DNA of 64,000 bases from Bacillus methanolicus (lineage in GTDB: Bacteria; Bacillota; Bacilli; Bacillales; Cytobacillaceae), in the NCBI RefSeq assembly GCF_028888695.1, contig NZ_PNFF01000001.1:2241501-2305500 (forward strand). Reading direction: 5' to 3'. Within the stretch, counting starts at the first letter, position 1, and each line of letters starts with the position of its first letter. The notes under the pieces were generated by a model. It did not search any database and was not told where the DNA came from. It was given only the letters and a program-made list of their open reading frames with translations. Below are positions 20,108 through 30,101 of this stretch, one piece after another. The translations under genes and the position numbers were made by a program.

Positions 20108-20973
20108 CGAAACAGGAACAATTTGAATTTATCGCTACTTATGAAGATCAATTTCCTGTAACTCTTCTTCTCCAGGTTACCAATGTTTCACGTTCAGGCT
20201 TCTACAAGTGGAAAAAGGAACGAGACCATCGAATCCGAGATATTAGAGATGAAGAGCTGTATCATTTAATAGCTGAAATTTTTGTGGAATCAAGAGGAAC
20301 TTACGGCAAAAAGCGAATCAAAGCGGCCTTACTAAAGCGCTATGGGTTAATTGTTAATCACAAGTGTATTTCACGAATCATGCGCAAATATGGGCTTGTG
20401 TGTAAAATTCGCCAAAAGAAGTTTAAGAAAAGAAAGCAGCCACATGCTGATATTCCTAATCTCTTGAATCGAGATTTTCAGGCTCATCAACCAGGAGAGA
20501 AATTTTGTATAGATATCACGTATGTAGAAGTCAAAAAGCCGTTCAAACGCTGGATGTATGTATGTGCGGTGAAAGATTTATACAACAATGAAATCGTCGC
20601 CTACAATATGAGCACCACCCAAGATATGAGGCTTGTGCTTCAAACACTGCACCAACTAAAAGAAAAAGGATTTGCGAAAGGAGCCATCCTCCATAGTGAT
20701 CAAGGCTTCCATTTCACAAATCCTACATACATCAGAATGGTAGCCAATATGGGACTTACACAATCCATGTCTCGCAGGGGCAACTGCTGGGACAATGCGT
20801 GTATTGAGAACTTCTTCGGGCATCTCAAATGTGAGATGCCATGTTTTAGTTCGCCACAAACCGTTGAAGAAGTGCGACAAGCCATTGTTGACTACATAAA
20901 CTATTATAACGAAAAACGGATTCAAACAAAATACGGTATGAGTCCGGTGGAATACAGAACTCGTACCGCGTAA
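20101..20973 (+). CDS. IS3-family transposase OrfB (DDE integrase)
   Basis: 290 residues if started at GTG 20101, otherwise the C-terminal part of an OrfAB frameshift product. N-terminal HTH_21-like segment (ESRGTYGKKRIKAALLK), then the rve/DDE catalytic core: D138 in FCIDITYVEV, D200 in ILHSDQG, and E236 in NCWDNACIENFFG, with the D(35)E spacing. C-terminal YNEKRIQTKYGMSPVEYR is typical of the family. No disabling mutation is seen. Confidence 0.93.
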   Translation: MLTKQEQFEFIATYEDQFPVTLLLQVTNVSRSGFYKWKKERDHRIRDIRDEELYHLIAEIFVESRGTYGKKRIKAALLKRYGLIVNHKCISRIMRKYGLVCKIRQKKFKKRKQPHADIPNLLNRDFQAHQPGEKFCIDITYVEVKKPFKRWMYVCAVKDLYNNEIVAYNMSTTQDMRLVLQTLHQLKEKGFAKGAILHSDQGFHFTNPTYIRMVANMGLTQSMSRRGNCWDNACIENFFGHLKCEMPCFSSPQTVEEVRQAIVDYINYYNEKRIQTKYGMSPVEYRTRTA

Positions 20974-21052
20974 GGGGTCACTCTTTTATACGTGTCTACT
21001 TGACAGGTACTAGTGCAACTTTTGGGTCAGCCTCTTATTCCAATATTATTTC

Positions 21053-22129
21053 TTATACTCTTGTAAAAACAGATTTCTTAATTTCGCGGTAGAACTCATC
21101 AAATTGCTTCAAATCCATTTGCTGGGCAGAATCTGAGAGCGCTACTGCAGGGTCAGGGTGAACTTCTGCCATTACTCCATCTGCTCCAATCGCTATCGCC
21201 GCTTTCGCTGCAGGGAGCAACAAGTCTCTTCTTCCGGTAGAATGTGTAACGTCAACAAAAACTGGAAGGTGGGTTTCCTGTTTTAAGATTGGCACCGCTG
21301 AAATATCAAGAGTATTTCTTGTTGCCCGTTCATATGTGCGGATTCCGCGCTCACAAAGTATAATTTGTCCATTACCATGAGCCATAATATATTCCGCTGC
21401 ATTGATAAATTCCTCAATCGTTGCCGCTAATCCTCTCTTTAATAGAACAGGTTTATTTACAGCACCTGCCGCCTTTAACAAGTCAAAGTTCTGCATATTG
21501 CGTGCGCCTATTTGAATGACATCAATATATTGAACAGCCGTTTCAATATCAGCCGGATTCGTGATTTCGCTGATTACAGCTAAATCAAATTCATCCGCAA
21601 CCCGCTTTAAAATTTTCAAGCCTTCTAGCCCGAGTCCTTGGAAATCATAAGGCGATGTACGCGGTTTGTATGCCCCGCCGCGCAAAAGCTTCAATCCTTT
21701 TTCTTTTACTGATTCAGCAACCGTCGCCACTTGTTCGTATGATTCAACTGCACAAGGACCGAAAACAAAGTGCGGATTTCCGTCGCCAATTTTCTCACCC
21801 TTTAGATCGATCACTGTATTTTCCGGTTTTTTCTTGCGGGAAACAAGCAATGCTTTTCGATGATCATCTTTTTGCAATTCCAAGCCTGCCTTGAAAATTT
21901 CTTTAAAAATATGTTCTATTGTTGAGTTTTCGAATGGTCCGTCATTATTTTGTTTAATTAAATCAAGCATTTTGCGTTCACGCACCGGATCATAACGAAA
22001 AACTCCTTGAGTCTCCTTCACGCGGCCAATTTCTTGGACAAGTCGTGCTCTTTCATTAATTAATGATAAAAGCTCCAAATTCAATTCATCGACACGCTGG
22101 CGCAACTGATCAAGTTCTTTATTGCTCAT
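21053..22129 (-). CDS. aroA: Chorismate mutase-DAHP synthase fusion
   Basis: 358 residues, the same as B. subtilis AroA. Residues 1-90 are an AroQ-type chorismate mutase ([26 protein letters not shown]). Residues about 100-358 are a type I-beta DAHP synthase ([58 protein letters not shown]). It starts the shikimate pathway from PEP and erythrose-4-P; the mutase domain provides feedback by chorismate/prephenate. In B. subtilis it is next to ccpA; here the IS3 copy lies between. Confidence 0.97.
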   Translation of the reverse strand: MSNKELDQLRQRVDELNLELLSLINERARLVQEIGRVKETQGVFRYDPVRERKMLDLIKQNNDGPFENSTIEHIFKEIFKAGLELQKDDHRKALLVSRKKKPENTVIDLKGEKIGDGNPHFVFGPCAVESYEQVATVAESVKEKGLKLLRGGAYKPRTSPYDFQGLGLEGLKILKRVADEFDLAVISEITNPADIETAVQYIDVIQIGARNMQNFDLLKAAGAVNKPVLLKRGLAATIEEFINAAEYIMAHGNGQIILCERGIRTYERATRNTLDISAVPILKQETHLPVFVDVTHSTGRRDLLLPAAKAAIAIGADGVMAEVHPDPAVALSDSAQQMDLKQFDEFYREIKKSVFTRV

Positions 22130-22348
22130 CTTCTTTCCGTCCTTTCAAAAAAATTATAAGCCAATAATCATGTTATGCAGAGTTGTGAATATTCTTTATC
22201 GACCTATGAAAATATGATACATTTTCTATATAATTAGGGTTTATTATAAATGAAATAAGTTTAATTGTCACGAAAAATTTCTTTAATGATTAAACGCTTT
22301 TAAGTATTAAAGTATTATATAACGATTGTAAAAGAGGGTGTATTCATT

Positions 22349-24535
22349 TTGCAAGAAAAAAAGAAACTTTTTGCTCTCGATATCGGAACTCGCTCCGTTG
22401 TAGGAATTATTTTGGAGGAACACGATGGTCAATATCACGTCATTGATATTCTTGCAAAAGAACACACAACACGTTCGATGCTGGATGGCCAAATTCATGA
22501 TATCCTGTCAGTCTCAAAAATCATAACTGAAATAAAGGAGCAGTTGGAAGAACGTCACGGAAGCTTAAGAAAGGTGTCGGTTGCTGCTGCCGGCCGTGCT
22601 TTAAAAACGGAGCGGGCAAAAGCAACTGTATCGATCAAAGGAAAACCGCTGCTTCAAAAACAGGATATTCTTCATCTTGAATTAAGTGCCGTACAGCAGG
22701 CGCAAGCGTCTGTTGCCGAAAAAAATAATGGGGAAAAAAGCTATTATTATTATTGTGTCGGATACTCGGTTCTATATTACCGACTTGATGGAGAAGAAAT
22801 AGGAAATTTGATTGACCAGCAAGGGGAAGAAGCTTCTGTTGAAATTATTGCAACATTTCTCCCTAAAGTAGTCGTGGAATCATTAATTTCTGCTCTCAAC
22901 CGCTCCGGTTTGGAAATGGAAGCTTTGACATTAGAACCGATTGCGGCGATTAATGTTCTTATCCCTCCTTCTATGCGAAGGTTGAATGTTGCATTAGTTG
23001 ATATTGGGGCAGGAACCTCTGATATTGCCATAACGGACATGGGCACGATTATCGCTTACGGGATGGTGCCGATTGCCGGCGATGAAATTACAGAAGCGAT
23101 CAGTGACCAATATTTGCTTGACTTTCCTCTTGCTGAAAAAGCAAAACGAGAATTACATACAAATGATCGGATAACAATTACTGATATTCTCGGTTTTGAA
23201 ACAGAAGTTTCGAGGGATGAAGTCATCACCCACATCTCTCCTGCTCTCGACAAACTTGCAGAATCAATTTGTGATGAAATTCTTCAGCTAAACAATGGAA
23301 AGCCGCCAAAAGCAGTTATGCTTGTCGGGGGCGGAAGCTTAACACCGGAGCTTCCAAAAAGGCTGGCCGAAAAACTAAATCTTCCTGAAAACCGAGTCGC
23401 GATCCGCGGAATAGAAGCAATTTCTTCCCTAACCATTTCCGAAAAAATCCAAAAGGGGCCGGACCTTGTTACCCCTATCGGAATCGCGATTGCTTCCCAA
23501 AGATCACCGGTACAATATAGTACAGTATATGTCAATGAACAACCTGTTCGTTTATTTGAAATAAATAAATTAACAGTAGGTGATTGCCTGCTTGCCGCTG
23601 GAATAAAAATGAATAAGCTTTACGGGAAACCCGGTATGGCATTGATTGTTACGCTTAACGGACAGAACATCACGATTCCCGGACAGTTGGGCGAAGCCCC
23701 GACCATGTTATTAAACGGGAAACCATGTTCTTTTGACGATGAGATTAAGAATGGCGACAAAATAACTGTAGAAAAAGGCAAAGACGGCTGTGCTCGTGAT
23801 GCAAAAATAGCCGATTTACTTGATCATATTCCAAATAAGAAAATTACGATTAACGGCAAGCCCTATGAAATTTTTGCAACTCTTACTTGCAATGGCGAAA
23901 AAACAACGCCAGATAGAAAGGTAGAAGACAGGGATCAGATTGTTTGTACAATCCCGGAGACGATTGAAGAATTGCTGAAAGAGCTTCAACTTCATGACCT
24001 TCTTTTTCAACTAAGACCTTTCCGATTGAAGATCAATGGCAGAGAGACATTCCTTCCGAATCTTGCAGGGAAATTATTTCGGAATGGAATTGCCGTAAAG
24101 CCTCAAAGCACTTTTGATGATCTTGATGACATAATAATTGAACAAAAGAAAACACTAACTGTAAAGCAATTGGCAGAGATGAAGCATTTTCAATTAAAAC
24201 ACATAATACCGGTAACGTATAATGGGGAAAAAATCTATTTATCAAAAACAGTAACCGATTTTTACAGAAATGGCGAAAAGCTTGGAGAAGATTCGATTCT
24301 GTTAGATGGAGATGAAATTACAGTCGAACAGAAGAAAATGGAGCCATTTCTATTCCAGGATTTATTTAAACATGTTGAAATTACGATGCCGAAAAATTCG
24401 GGCGGAAAGTTTGTTTTGCTCAAAAACGACACACCGGCAACATTCTACGACCAAATCCACCCTGGCGACGATTTAAAAATTGTCTGGCCATTGGCACAAG
24501 AAAAAAATAGCCCTGCCGGCAAAGAGCAGGCATAA
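22349..24535 (+). CDS. FtsA/PilM-like actin-fold ATPase with repeated C-terminal modules
   Basis: 728 residues, TTG start with AGAGGGTG SD. Residues 1-390 are an FtsA/PilM-type actin fold: phosphate-1 ALDIGTRSVVGI (9-20), phosphate-2 VDIGAGTSDIAI (217-228), adenosine motif LVGGGSLTPEL (325-335). The remaining 330 residues form about five degenerate modules of 50-80 residues, each with an NGk/NGe turn and ending in a D-x-I-x-x-GD-x-I-x-V strand (ends near 474, 533, 598, 661, 712); they look like small beta-grasp domains. No membrane helix or FtsA amphipathic C-terminal helix is seen. Annotated elsewhere as a cell-division FtsA-like protein; true function unknown. Single gene with its own terminator. 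Confidence 0.75.
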   Translation: MQEKKKLFALDIGTRSVVGIILEEHDGQYHVIDILAKEHTTRSMLDGQIHDILSVSKIITEIKEQLEERHGSLRKVSVAAAGRALKTERAKATVSIKGKPLLQKQDILHLELSAVQQAQASVAEKNNGEKSYYYYCVGYSVLYYRLDGEEIGNLIDQQGEEASVEIIATFLPKVVVESLISALNRSGLEMEALTLEPIAAINVLIPPSMRRLNVALVDIGAGTSDIAITDMGTIIAYGMVPIAGDEITEAISDQYLLDFPLAEKAKRELHTNDRITITDILGFETEVSRDEVITHISPALDKLAESICDEILQLNNGKPPKAVMLVGGGSLTPELPKRLAEKLNLPENRVAIRGIEAISSLTISEKIQKGPDLVTPIGIAIASQRSPVQYSTVYVNEQPVRLFEINKLTVGDCLLAAGIKMNKLYGKPGMALIVTLNGQNITIPGQLGEAPTMLLNGKPCSFDDEIKNGDKITVEKGKDGCARDAKIADLLDHIPNKKITINGKPYEIFATLTCNGEKTTPDRKVEDRDQIVCTIPETIEELLKELQLHDLLFQLRPFRLKINGRETFLPNLAGKLFRNGIAVKPQSTFDDLDDIIIEQKKTLTVKQLAEMKHFQLKHIIPVTYNGEKIYLSKTVTDFYRNGEKLGEDSILLDGDEITVEQKKMEPFLFQDLFKHVEITMPKNSGGKFVLLKNDTPATFYDQIHPGDDLKIVWPLAQEKNSPAGKEQA

Positions 24536-24573
24536 AAAATAACAGCCTGTGAATGATTAGGCTGTTATTTTTT
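24535..24573. terminator. Terminator between the FtsA-like gene and ytxH
   Basis: AAAATAACAGCCT / AGGCTGTTATTTTTTT stem, 10-base loop; A and T runs on both sides. Confidence 0.9.
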
Positions 24574-24618
24574 TAACTAGTTTTTCAAGAGCAGTATTGA
24601 AAGCTACTGCAATGTCTA

Positions 24619-25185
24619 TTACTGATTTAATTTTCTTTCCATTTCATCGAACGCTTTTTTTGTTTCTTCAAGCTTTTGCTGAATATCAACATCAGACCAG
24701 TTTCCGTAGCTTTTCGGTGCATCGATTATTATTGTCTTAGAAGGAGTTTCCGGTACATTTTTTTCTCGAGTTGCTTCATCTTTTTGTGCGGTGTTCATGT
24801 TTTTCACTTTATTTAACAAATTAGTAGATTGCTGTGTAATTGTTCCTGTTAACGTGATGGTTTTTTCTTTCGCGACAGAAGCCAGCTCACTTCCTTTTGT
24901 CATTGCTTGATCTCGTAACTGAACTGTTTTTTCTTTTGCCGCTGACGCCAGGGAATTTCCTTTTGTCATAGCTGAATCACGAATTTGGCCGGTTTTATCT
25001 TTTAAAACCAATACCTGTTTATTTAAATTGTTGCGCATTTCTTTCCCTGATTTTGGAGCAAAAAACAGAGCAGCAGCTGCACCTATCACCCCGCCAATAA
25101 TCGCACCGATCATAAATTCCTTTGAACCTGAACTGTACTCGCTTCTTTCATTCGTTTCATTATAGTTCCGATCTCTTTCTCCCAT
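24619..25185 (-). CDS. ytxH: General stress protein YtxH
   Basis: 188 residues. A polar, Asn/Glu-rich N-terminus is followed by a Gly/Ala membrane segment with the YtxH signature (FMIGAIIGGVIGAAAALFFAPKSGKEMR, about 24-51), then an amphipathic LEA-like helix. Within it two near-repeats, KDKTGQIRDSAMTKGNSLAS and KEKTVQLRDQAMTKGSELAS, can be aligned. Homologues are starvation/stress-induced. ATG at 25185 has GGAGGT 7 bases upstream; that SD is followed upstream by the ytxG stop, so the two genes are an operon. B. subtilis has a third gene, ytxJ, which is absent here. Confidence 0.88.
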   Translation of the reverse strand: MGERDRNYNETNERSEYSSGSKEFMIGAIIGGVIGAAAALFFAPKSGKEMRNNLNKQVLVLKDKTGQIRDSAMTKGNSLASAAKEKTVQLRDQAMTKGSELASVAKEKTITLTGTITQQSTNLLNKVKNMNTAQKDEATREKNVPETPSKTIIIDAPKSYGNWSDVDIQQKLEETKKAFDEMERKLNQ

Positions 25186-25199
25186 GTTTTCTACCTCCA

Positions 25200-25685
25200 T
25201 TAATATCTTGACCTTTCCTTTTCTCTCAACGCTTTATCAGACGGATGGATACCCCTGTTAGAGAAATTATTCTGTTTTTTTCTTGCCTTCCATTTATCCT
25301 TTAACTCGAGCAATACATTGCCCAATTGTACAACCTGTGATATCTTGTCCTTATTTTGTTCAAGCTTTTGGTTCACCGTTGAAGTAATGTTTTGGAGCGA
25401 TTGATTAAACTTTTGAACAGAATGGCCAACATCCTTCACAGCCTCAATAACACTGTTTAAGCTTTCTGATTTTTTCTGAATATCATCCGCAAGGGAATTC
25501 GTTTTATGGAGCAGTTCTGTTGTCTCCCTCGTTACACCGCCCAGCTGTTTTTCTAAGCCGGATAAAGTCCGTGAAACATTGTCTAGCGTAGTTTGCAGCG
25601 ATTTTAATGTTATTGAAAGAAAAATAACCAAAATGAGAAATGATATCGCAGCAACTATTGCGCTTAAATATAAAAGAATTTCCAC
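25200..25685 (-). CDS. ytxG: DUF948 membrane protein YtxG
   Basis: 161 residues. An N-terminal membrane helix (about 3-26) is followed by a long helical region (LSGLEKQLGGVTRETTELLHK..., SLNSVIEAVKDVGHSVQKF) resembling methyl-accepting-protein coiled coils, then a basic tail. DUF948 family, stress protein of unknown biochemical role. GTG start with GGGGG SD. First gene of ytxGH with sigma-H- and sigma-B-like promoters upstream. Confidence 0.87.
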   Translation of the reverse strand: MEILLYLSAIVAAISFLILVIFLSITLKSLQTTLDNVSRTLSGLEKQLGGVTRETTELLHKTNSLADDIQKKSESLNSVIEAVKDVGHSVQKFNQSLQNITSTVNQKLEQNKDKISQVVQLGNVLLELKDKWKARKKQNNFSNRGIHPSDKALREKERSRY

Positions 25686-25721
25686 TATATGTACCCCCAG
25701 TGTTTGAAGTTAGTCTATTTC

Positions 25722-25792
25722 TTAACCTTGGATATAAGTCATAAACCATCTTCTCAATTAAATATTTCAATATAATAGTGACAATTTCCTGC
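25722..25792 (-). promoter_or_regulatory. Candidate sigma-H and sigma-B promoters of ytxGH
   Basis: Minus strand: GCAGGAAAT (25784-25792), 12 bases, ATTGAAA (25765-25771) fits the sigma-H consensus RNAGGAWWW-N11-12-RNNGAAT with one mismatch. Downstream, GTTTAT (25741-25746), 13 bases, GGTTAA (25722-25727) is a weaker sigma-B-like match. B. subtilis ytxGHJ is known to be read from a sigma-H and a sigma-B promoter, which supports the reading. Confidence 0.5.
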
Positions 25793-25843
25793 ACAAAAAT
25801 CAATAAAGAGTGTTTTCTCTACTTTAAAAGCTTGATGAAAACT

Positions 25844-25876
25844 GAAAAGCCAGGTGCGTGATTCACACCTGGCTTC
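25844..25876 (-). terminator. murC terminator
   Basis: AAGCCAGGTG / CACCTGGCTT stem with a loop of about 9 bases, followed on the minus strand by a T-rich tail; located about 60 bases beyond the murC stop. Confidence 0.75.
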
Positions 25877-25936
25877 TAAGGATGATTTTATCAGCATTAA
25901 CGGACAGTAAAATTCTCCACTGTTGATAGTTTCACT

Positions 25937-27238
25937 TTATACTTGCAGCTGCTGTTCGTAAGCTGATTGGAATTTCTGGATATCACCGGCACCCATAAAT
26001 AGAATTACACTGTTTTCATGTTTCTTTAAAGGAGCCGTATCATCCTCTGTAATGATTTCCGAACCGTTAATTTTCTTCTGCAAATCTTCAATGGTCAGTT
26101 TTCCATGGTTTTCCCTTGCTGAACCGAAAATCTCGCATAAATAAACTTTATCAGCCTTATTTAAGCTTTCAGCAAACTCATCCAAAAATGTTTGCGTTCT
26201 CGTAAATGTATGTGGCTGAAAAACAGCAATAATATCTTTTTCGGGGTATTTCTGTCTTGCGGCTTCAACGGTTGCTCTTATTTCTGTCGGATGATGTGCA
26301 TAATCATCAATGATAATTTGTGATCCGACTTTTTTCTCCGAAAATCTTCTTTTTACCCCGGTAAAAGTCTGAAGCTGTTCAGCAATAATCTCCGCTTCAA
26401 TCCCTTCGTAATGGCAAATGGCAATCACAGCCAATGAGTTTAACACATTATGATCGCCAAATGAAGGGATTTTAAAAGTGTTGTAATAAGTATTTCTGAC
26501 AAAAACGTCAAAAGTAGTGCCCTCGGTAGTTTTCACAATATTCCTAGCCTGAAAATCGTTTTCTTCTCCAAATCCGTAAAATACAACCGGAACTTTCGCT
26601 TGTATTTTTTGAAGATATTCATCATCACCCCATGCAAAAATGCCCTTTTTTACTTGCCAGGCCATTTCCTGAAATGCAGAAAAAACATCTTCTATATTGG
26701 CATAATAGTCAGGGTGATCAAAATCAATATTTGTCATGATTGCATAATCGGGATAATATGAGAGAAAATGCCTTCTATATTCACAGGCTTCAAACACAAA
26801 ATACTCAGCTTCCCGATCGCCCTTACCCGTACCGTCTCCAATTAAGAATGAAGTTGGCTTTGCTCCCTTCATTACGTGAGCAAGCAATCCAGTTGTTGAT
26901 GTTTTTCCGTGTGCCCCTGTGACAGCAATACTTGTGAAATTTTCCATAAAACTACCCAGAAAACGATGATATCTGATAATTGGAAGTCCGATTTTCATGG
27001 CCTCCTCAATTTCCTCATGCGTATCAGGAAAGGCATTTCCTGCAATCACTGTCATGCCAGGCTTAATATTATCCCTATTAAACGGAAGGATCTTTATTCC
27101 AGATTGTTCAAGGGCTTTTTGAGTAAAAAAACGCTTTTCGACATCGGAGCCTTGAACATGGTAATTCATGTCATGGAGTATTTGTGCGAGTGCACTCATT
27201 CCAGACCCCTTTATACCTACAAAATGGTAAATAGTCAT
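25937..27238 (-). CDS. murC: UDP-N-acetylmuramate-L-alanine ligase
   Basis: 433 residues (B. subtilis 432). Adds L-Ala to UDP-MurNAc in the cytoplasm. N-terminal Rossmann motif [11 protein letters not shown] (about 7-17), ATP-binding [12 protein letters not shown] near 107-118, [10 protein letters not shown] near 170 and [10 protein letters not shown] near 330. ATG at 27238 has GGAGGT 7 bases before it; the upstream TTG at 27253 overlaps this SD. Neighbour of sftA, as in B. subtilis. The gap to sftA (27239-27500) shows nothing distinctive. Confidence 0.97.
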   Translation of the reverse strand: MTIYHFVGIKGSGMSALAQILHDMNYHVQGSDVEKRFFTQKALEQSGIKILPFNRDNIKPGMTVIAGNAFPDTHEEIEEAMKIGLPIIRYHRFLGSFMENFTSIAVTGAHGKTSTTGLLAHVMKGAKPTSFLIGDGTGKGDREAEYFVFEACEYRRHFLSYYPDYAIMTNIDFDHPDYYANIEDVFSAFQEMAWQVKKGIFAWGDDEYLQKIQAKVPVVFYGFGEENDFQARNIVKTTEGTTFDVFVRNTYYNTFKIPSFGDHNVLNSLAVIAICHYEGIEAEIIAEQLQTFTGVKRRFSEKKVGSQIIIDDYAHHPTEIRATVEAARQKYPEKDIIAVFQPHTFTRTQTFLDEFAESLNKADKVYLCEIFGSARENHGKLTIEDLQKKINGSEIITEDDTAPLKKHENSVILFMGAGDIQKFQSAYEQQLQV

Positions 27239-27500
27239 ATAAAGAACCTCCAACCACGTCTATCTGTAACACAGTATATGACATTTATCTTATTTTGCTC
27301 ATTGCATACATTTGTTAAAGCATTTTCACATTAGACTATTATAGCATTTTTTTAAATAAAAAACTAATTTCCGGGAATTAACTCCATTCAACTATCGCTC
27401 AAAGAAAACATCCTAAAATCTCCTCATTAAGCTTAAAATGGCCCACCTGAAGTCATTTTTACAGTAAATAACATGCAAATAAAGAATATCACTTCTTAAT

Positions 27501-30101
27501 TTATTGTACTAAATCTTGTATTGACTGAAGATCGCTTTCTGTTATAAGGACATCGCGCGGCTTGCTCCCCCTTGCTTCAGAAATAAATCCTTGCTGTTCC
27601 ATCATATCAATTAAGCGGGCAGCCCGATTATAACCTATCTTAAACCGGCGCTGAAGGCTTGACGTTGAAGCTGCGCCCTGTTCAATAACGAACTCGCAAG
27701 CTTCAAAAAACAGTTCGTCCTCTTCTTCATCCACTTGGGCTTTCTTTAGCAATTCTCCCTGTTCAAATAAATACTGTGGTTTTTGCTGCTTGCGTACATG
27801 AGCGACGACCGCATCAATCTCTTTATCGGAAACAAATGTTCCTTGCAAACGCACAGGCTTTGAAGATCCGTTTTCCAAAAATAGCATATCACCCCGGCCG
27901 AGAAGTTTCTCTGCTCCGCTTATATCGATAATCGTTCGAGAATCAATCTGCGACGATACAGAAAAAGCGATCCTTGTCGGTACATTTGCCTTAATTAAGC
28001 CTGTAATGACATCAACAGACGGGCGCTGGGTAGCGATAATTAAGTGAATTCCGCAAGCCCGCGCTTTTTGTGCAATTCGGCAGATCGCTTCCTCTACATC
28101 AGCAGGTGACATCATCATTAAGTCGGCCAATTCATCAATGACAATTACAATATATGGAAGTTTTTCGGAGTAGCGTTTATCCTCAATTGCAAGCTCATTA
28201 AAGCGGTTAATATCTCTTACTCCAGTATGGGCAAACAGCTCATAGCGACGTTCCATTTCATCGACAGCCCACTTTAATGCAGCCGTTGCTGCTTTCACAT
28301 CCGTTATCACTGGGCTTACGAGATGCGGTATTTGATTGTATGGTGCAAGTTCCACCATCTTCGGATCAATGAGAAGAAGCTTAACATCTTGCGGATTCGC
28401 TTTGTACAACAGGCTTATAAGTATTGAATTAATACATACACTTTTTCCTGAGCCTGTTGCCCCGGCAATAAGCCCATGCGGCATCTTTTTTAAATCGGTT
28501 ACAATCGGTTTTCCGGAAATGTCCAAGCCAAGCACCGCTGTTAACGGGGAGTCATTTTCAATAAACTCCCTGCTTTGAATAATTTCGCTTATTAAAACAG
28601 GACGGCTCGTTTCATTCGGCACTTCGATACCAATCGTATGTTTGCCCGGAATTGGTGCTTCAATCCGTATATCCCTGGCAGCAAGGCTTAGCTTAATATC
28701 ATCTGATAGATTTGTAATTTTGTTCACTTTCACTCCGGGATCGGGCTGAACCTCGAAACGTGTAACTGACGGTCCCTGTGTCACATTCACCACTTTCGCC
28801 CCGACATTGAAGTTTTCCAGCGTTTGATTCAGCAGATGTTTCTGTTCTAACAGCCAACCTGTATTAGATGATCCAGCCACAGGCGGACAAAGCAGGCTTA
28901 CAGGTGGGAGTTCATAAGAATTTTTTTGGTCAGAACCTATTGTACTTATATTCTCTTGTTGTTGGCTTTGATAATGTTCAATCTCCTGACTTTTCTGCGG
29001 GAATGATTGATTATGATTGGCAGAACGTTCTTTTTGCTCTCTTTTTGCCTGTTCCCTTAATTGAAGCTTTCTTTTGTCGTCTTTTAGCATAATCACATTA
29101 AAAGGAATATGTGGCCTTCTTCGTTCTGGCACCGCAGCTTGTTCGGAACTTTCTGGCGGCAAGTCCTGCACAATCGGTTCTTTCTCTTGAGCTGATGACA
29201 TTATAGGCGGTTCATTTTCTATTACATCATCCTCTTGATTATGATCTATTTGCCCGGATGTTTTTGTTTTATCATCTTCGGTAATATCTTCTACATGCTG
29301 AATTTCATTTGCATCGAATAGAACACTCTTTTCATCGGTGTTGCTTTCATTCTCTTTGTAATTCAAGGTTGGTTCAGTCTGATTGTCGTGCGAATACGCA
29401 CTACTGTGCGTTGATTCGGCTTTTTCATCACGCTCGGTATATGTATTGTCTGACATACCAGGACTATGCAGGCGTTTATCATTCATCTCTTCGTGCTCAG
29501 AATGTGTTGAAACATTTTGAACCTCTGAATGCTCCTCTTTAAGATTCTGATCATGAACCGTTTTGTTGCGATATAGTCCTTCAAGCCCGGTTAATTCGTA
29601 TTCCACTATTTCTTCTTTGCTTCGGCTTCGCCGCCCAAATCCGTATATAGGAGAAGGTATTTCCGTCGGTCTGAATGGCTGGCGGTTTTTCATCGCTACT
29701 TCCTGCTTGTTTCGATCCAATCTTGTTCTTTCTTTCGATTCAGGCTCAAAGATTTGTTCGGACGATATACCCGTAGCAGAAATGTTCCGTTCTGCTCTCG
29801 TTCTGTCTTTCCATTCAAACCTATTCGGTCTTTCCGCTGGCAGTTTAGATACGGCCGGATCATTTTCGTTTCGACTTCTTACCCTTTCCCTTCTTTGTAT
29901 TCTTTCATCTTGATCAGGAATAAGAGGAAAACGAAATTTACCATTTGGATATTGATAGGCGATTTTTGCGTCAACTTCCTTGCTTCCGGAATTTTGCTCT
30001 CGGCTGGATTCTTTTGCTTGATAGCTGTCCCCTTCATCAATATATTCAAATTCTTCATCATCATTTTTAAACATTTGGAAAAGCTTCTTAATCCAACTCA
30101 A
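27501..30101 (-). CDS. sftA: Soluble DNA translocase SftA (FtsK/SpoIIIE family)
   Basis: 866 residues, TTG start. Unlike FtsK/SpoIIIE it has no membrane helices. Residues 1-400 are a disordered, acidic/Gln-rich linker of low complexity. The motor follows: VSLLCPP and FNVGAKVVNVTQGPSVTRFE, Walker A AGATGSGKSVC near 545, LLIDPKMVEL, Walker B VIVIDELADLMMM near 640, RPSVDVITGLIK. A C-terminal winged-helix gamma domain (RRFKIGYNRAARLIDMME) reads KOPS/SRS-type sites. Role: moves DNA away from the closing septum. Shorter than B. subtilis SftA (about 950), the difference being in the linker. Confidence 0.95.
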   Translation of the reverse strand: MSWIKKLFQMFKNDDEEFEYIDEGDSYQAKESSREQNSGSKEVDAKIAYQYPNGKFRFPLIPDQDERIQRRERVRSRNENDPAVSKLPAERPNRFEWKDRTRAERNISATGISSEQIFEPESKERTRLDRNKQEVAMKNRQPFRPTEIPSPIYGFGRRSRSKEEIVEYELTGLEGLYRNKTVHDQNLKEEHSEVQNVSTHSEHEEMNDKRLHSPGMSDNTYTERDEKAESTHSSAYSHDNQTEPTLNYKENESNTDEKSVLFDANEIQHVEDITEDDKTKTSGQIDHNQEDDVIENEPPIMSSAQEKEPIVQDLPPESSEQAAVPERRRPHIPFNVIMLKDDKRKLQLREQAKREQKERSANHNQSFPQKSQEIEHYQSQQQENISTIGSDQKNSYELPPVSLLCPPVAGSSNTGWLLEQKHLLNQTLENFNVGAKVVNVTQGPSVTRFEVQPDPGVKVNKITNLSDDIKLSLAARDIRIEAPIPGKHTIGIEVPNETSRPVLISEIIQSREFIENDSPLTAVLGLDISGKPIVTDLKKMPHGLIAGATGSGKSVCINSILISLLYKANPQDVKLLLIDPKMVELAPYNQIPHLVSPVITDVKAATAALKWAVDEMERRYELFAHTGVRDINRFNELAIEDKRYSEKLPYIVIVIDELADLMMMSPADVEEAICRIAQKARACGIHLIIATQRPSVDVITGLIKANVPTRIAFSVSSQIDSRTIIDISGAEKLLGRGDMLFLENGSSKPVRLQGTFVSDKEIDAVVAHVRKQQKPQYLFEQGELLKKAQVDEEEDELFFEACEFVIEQGAASTSSLQRRFKIGYNRAARLIDMMEQQGFISEARGSKPRDVLITESDLQSIQDLVQ

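Larger units (their letters stand above)
19694..21017 (+). mobile_element. Complete IS3-family insertion sequence
   Basis: 1324 bases. It begins TG and ends CA. Imperfect 26-bp terminal inverted repeats (21 matches; common core AGTAGACAC) lie at 19694-19719 and 20992-21017. The flanking ACT at 19691-19693 and 21018-21020 is a 3-bp target duplication, typical of the family. It carries orfA and orfB in the -1 frame arrangement. All parts look intact, so it could be active and recently acquired. Confidence 0.9.
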
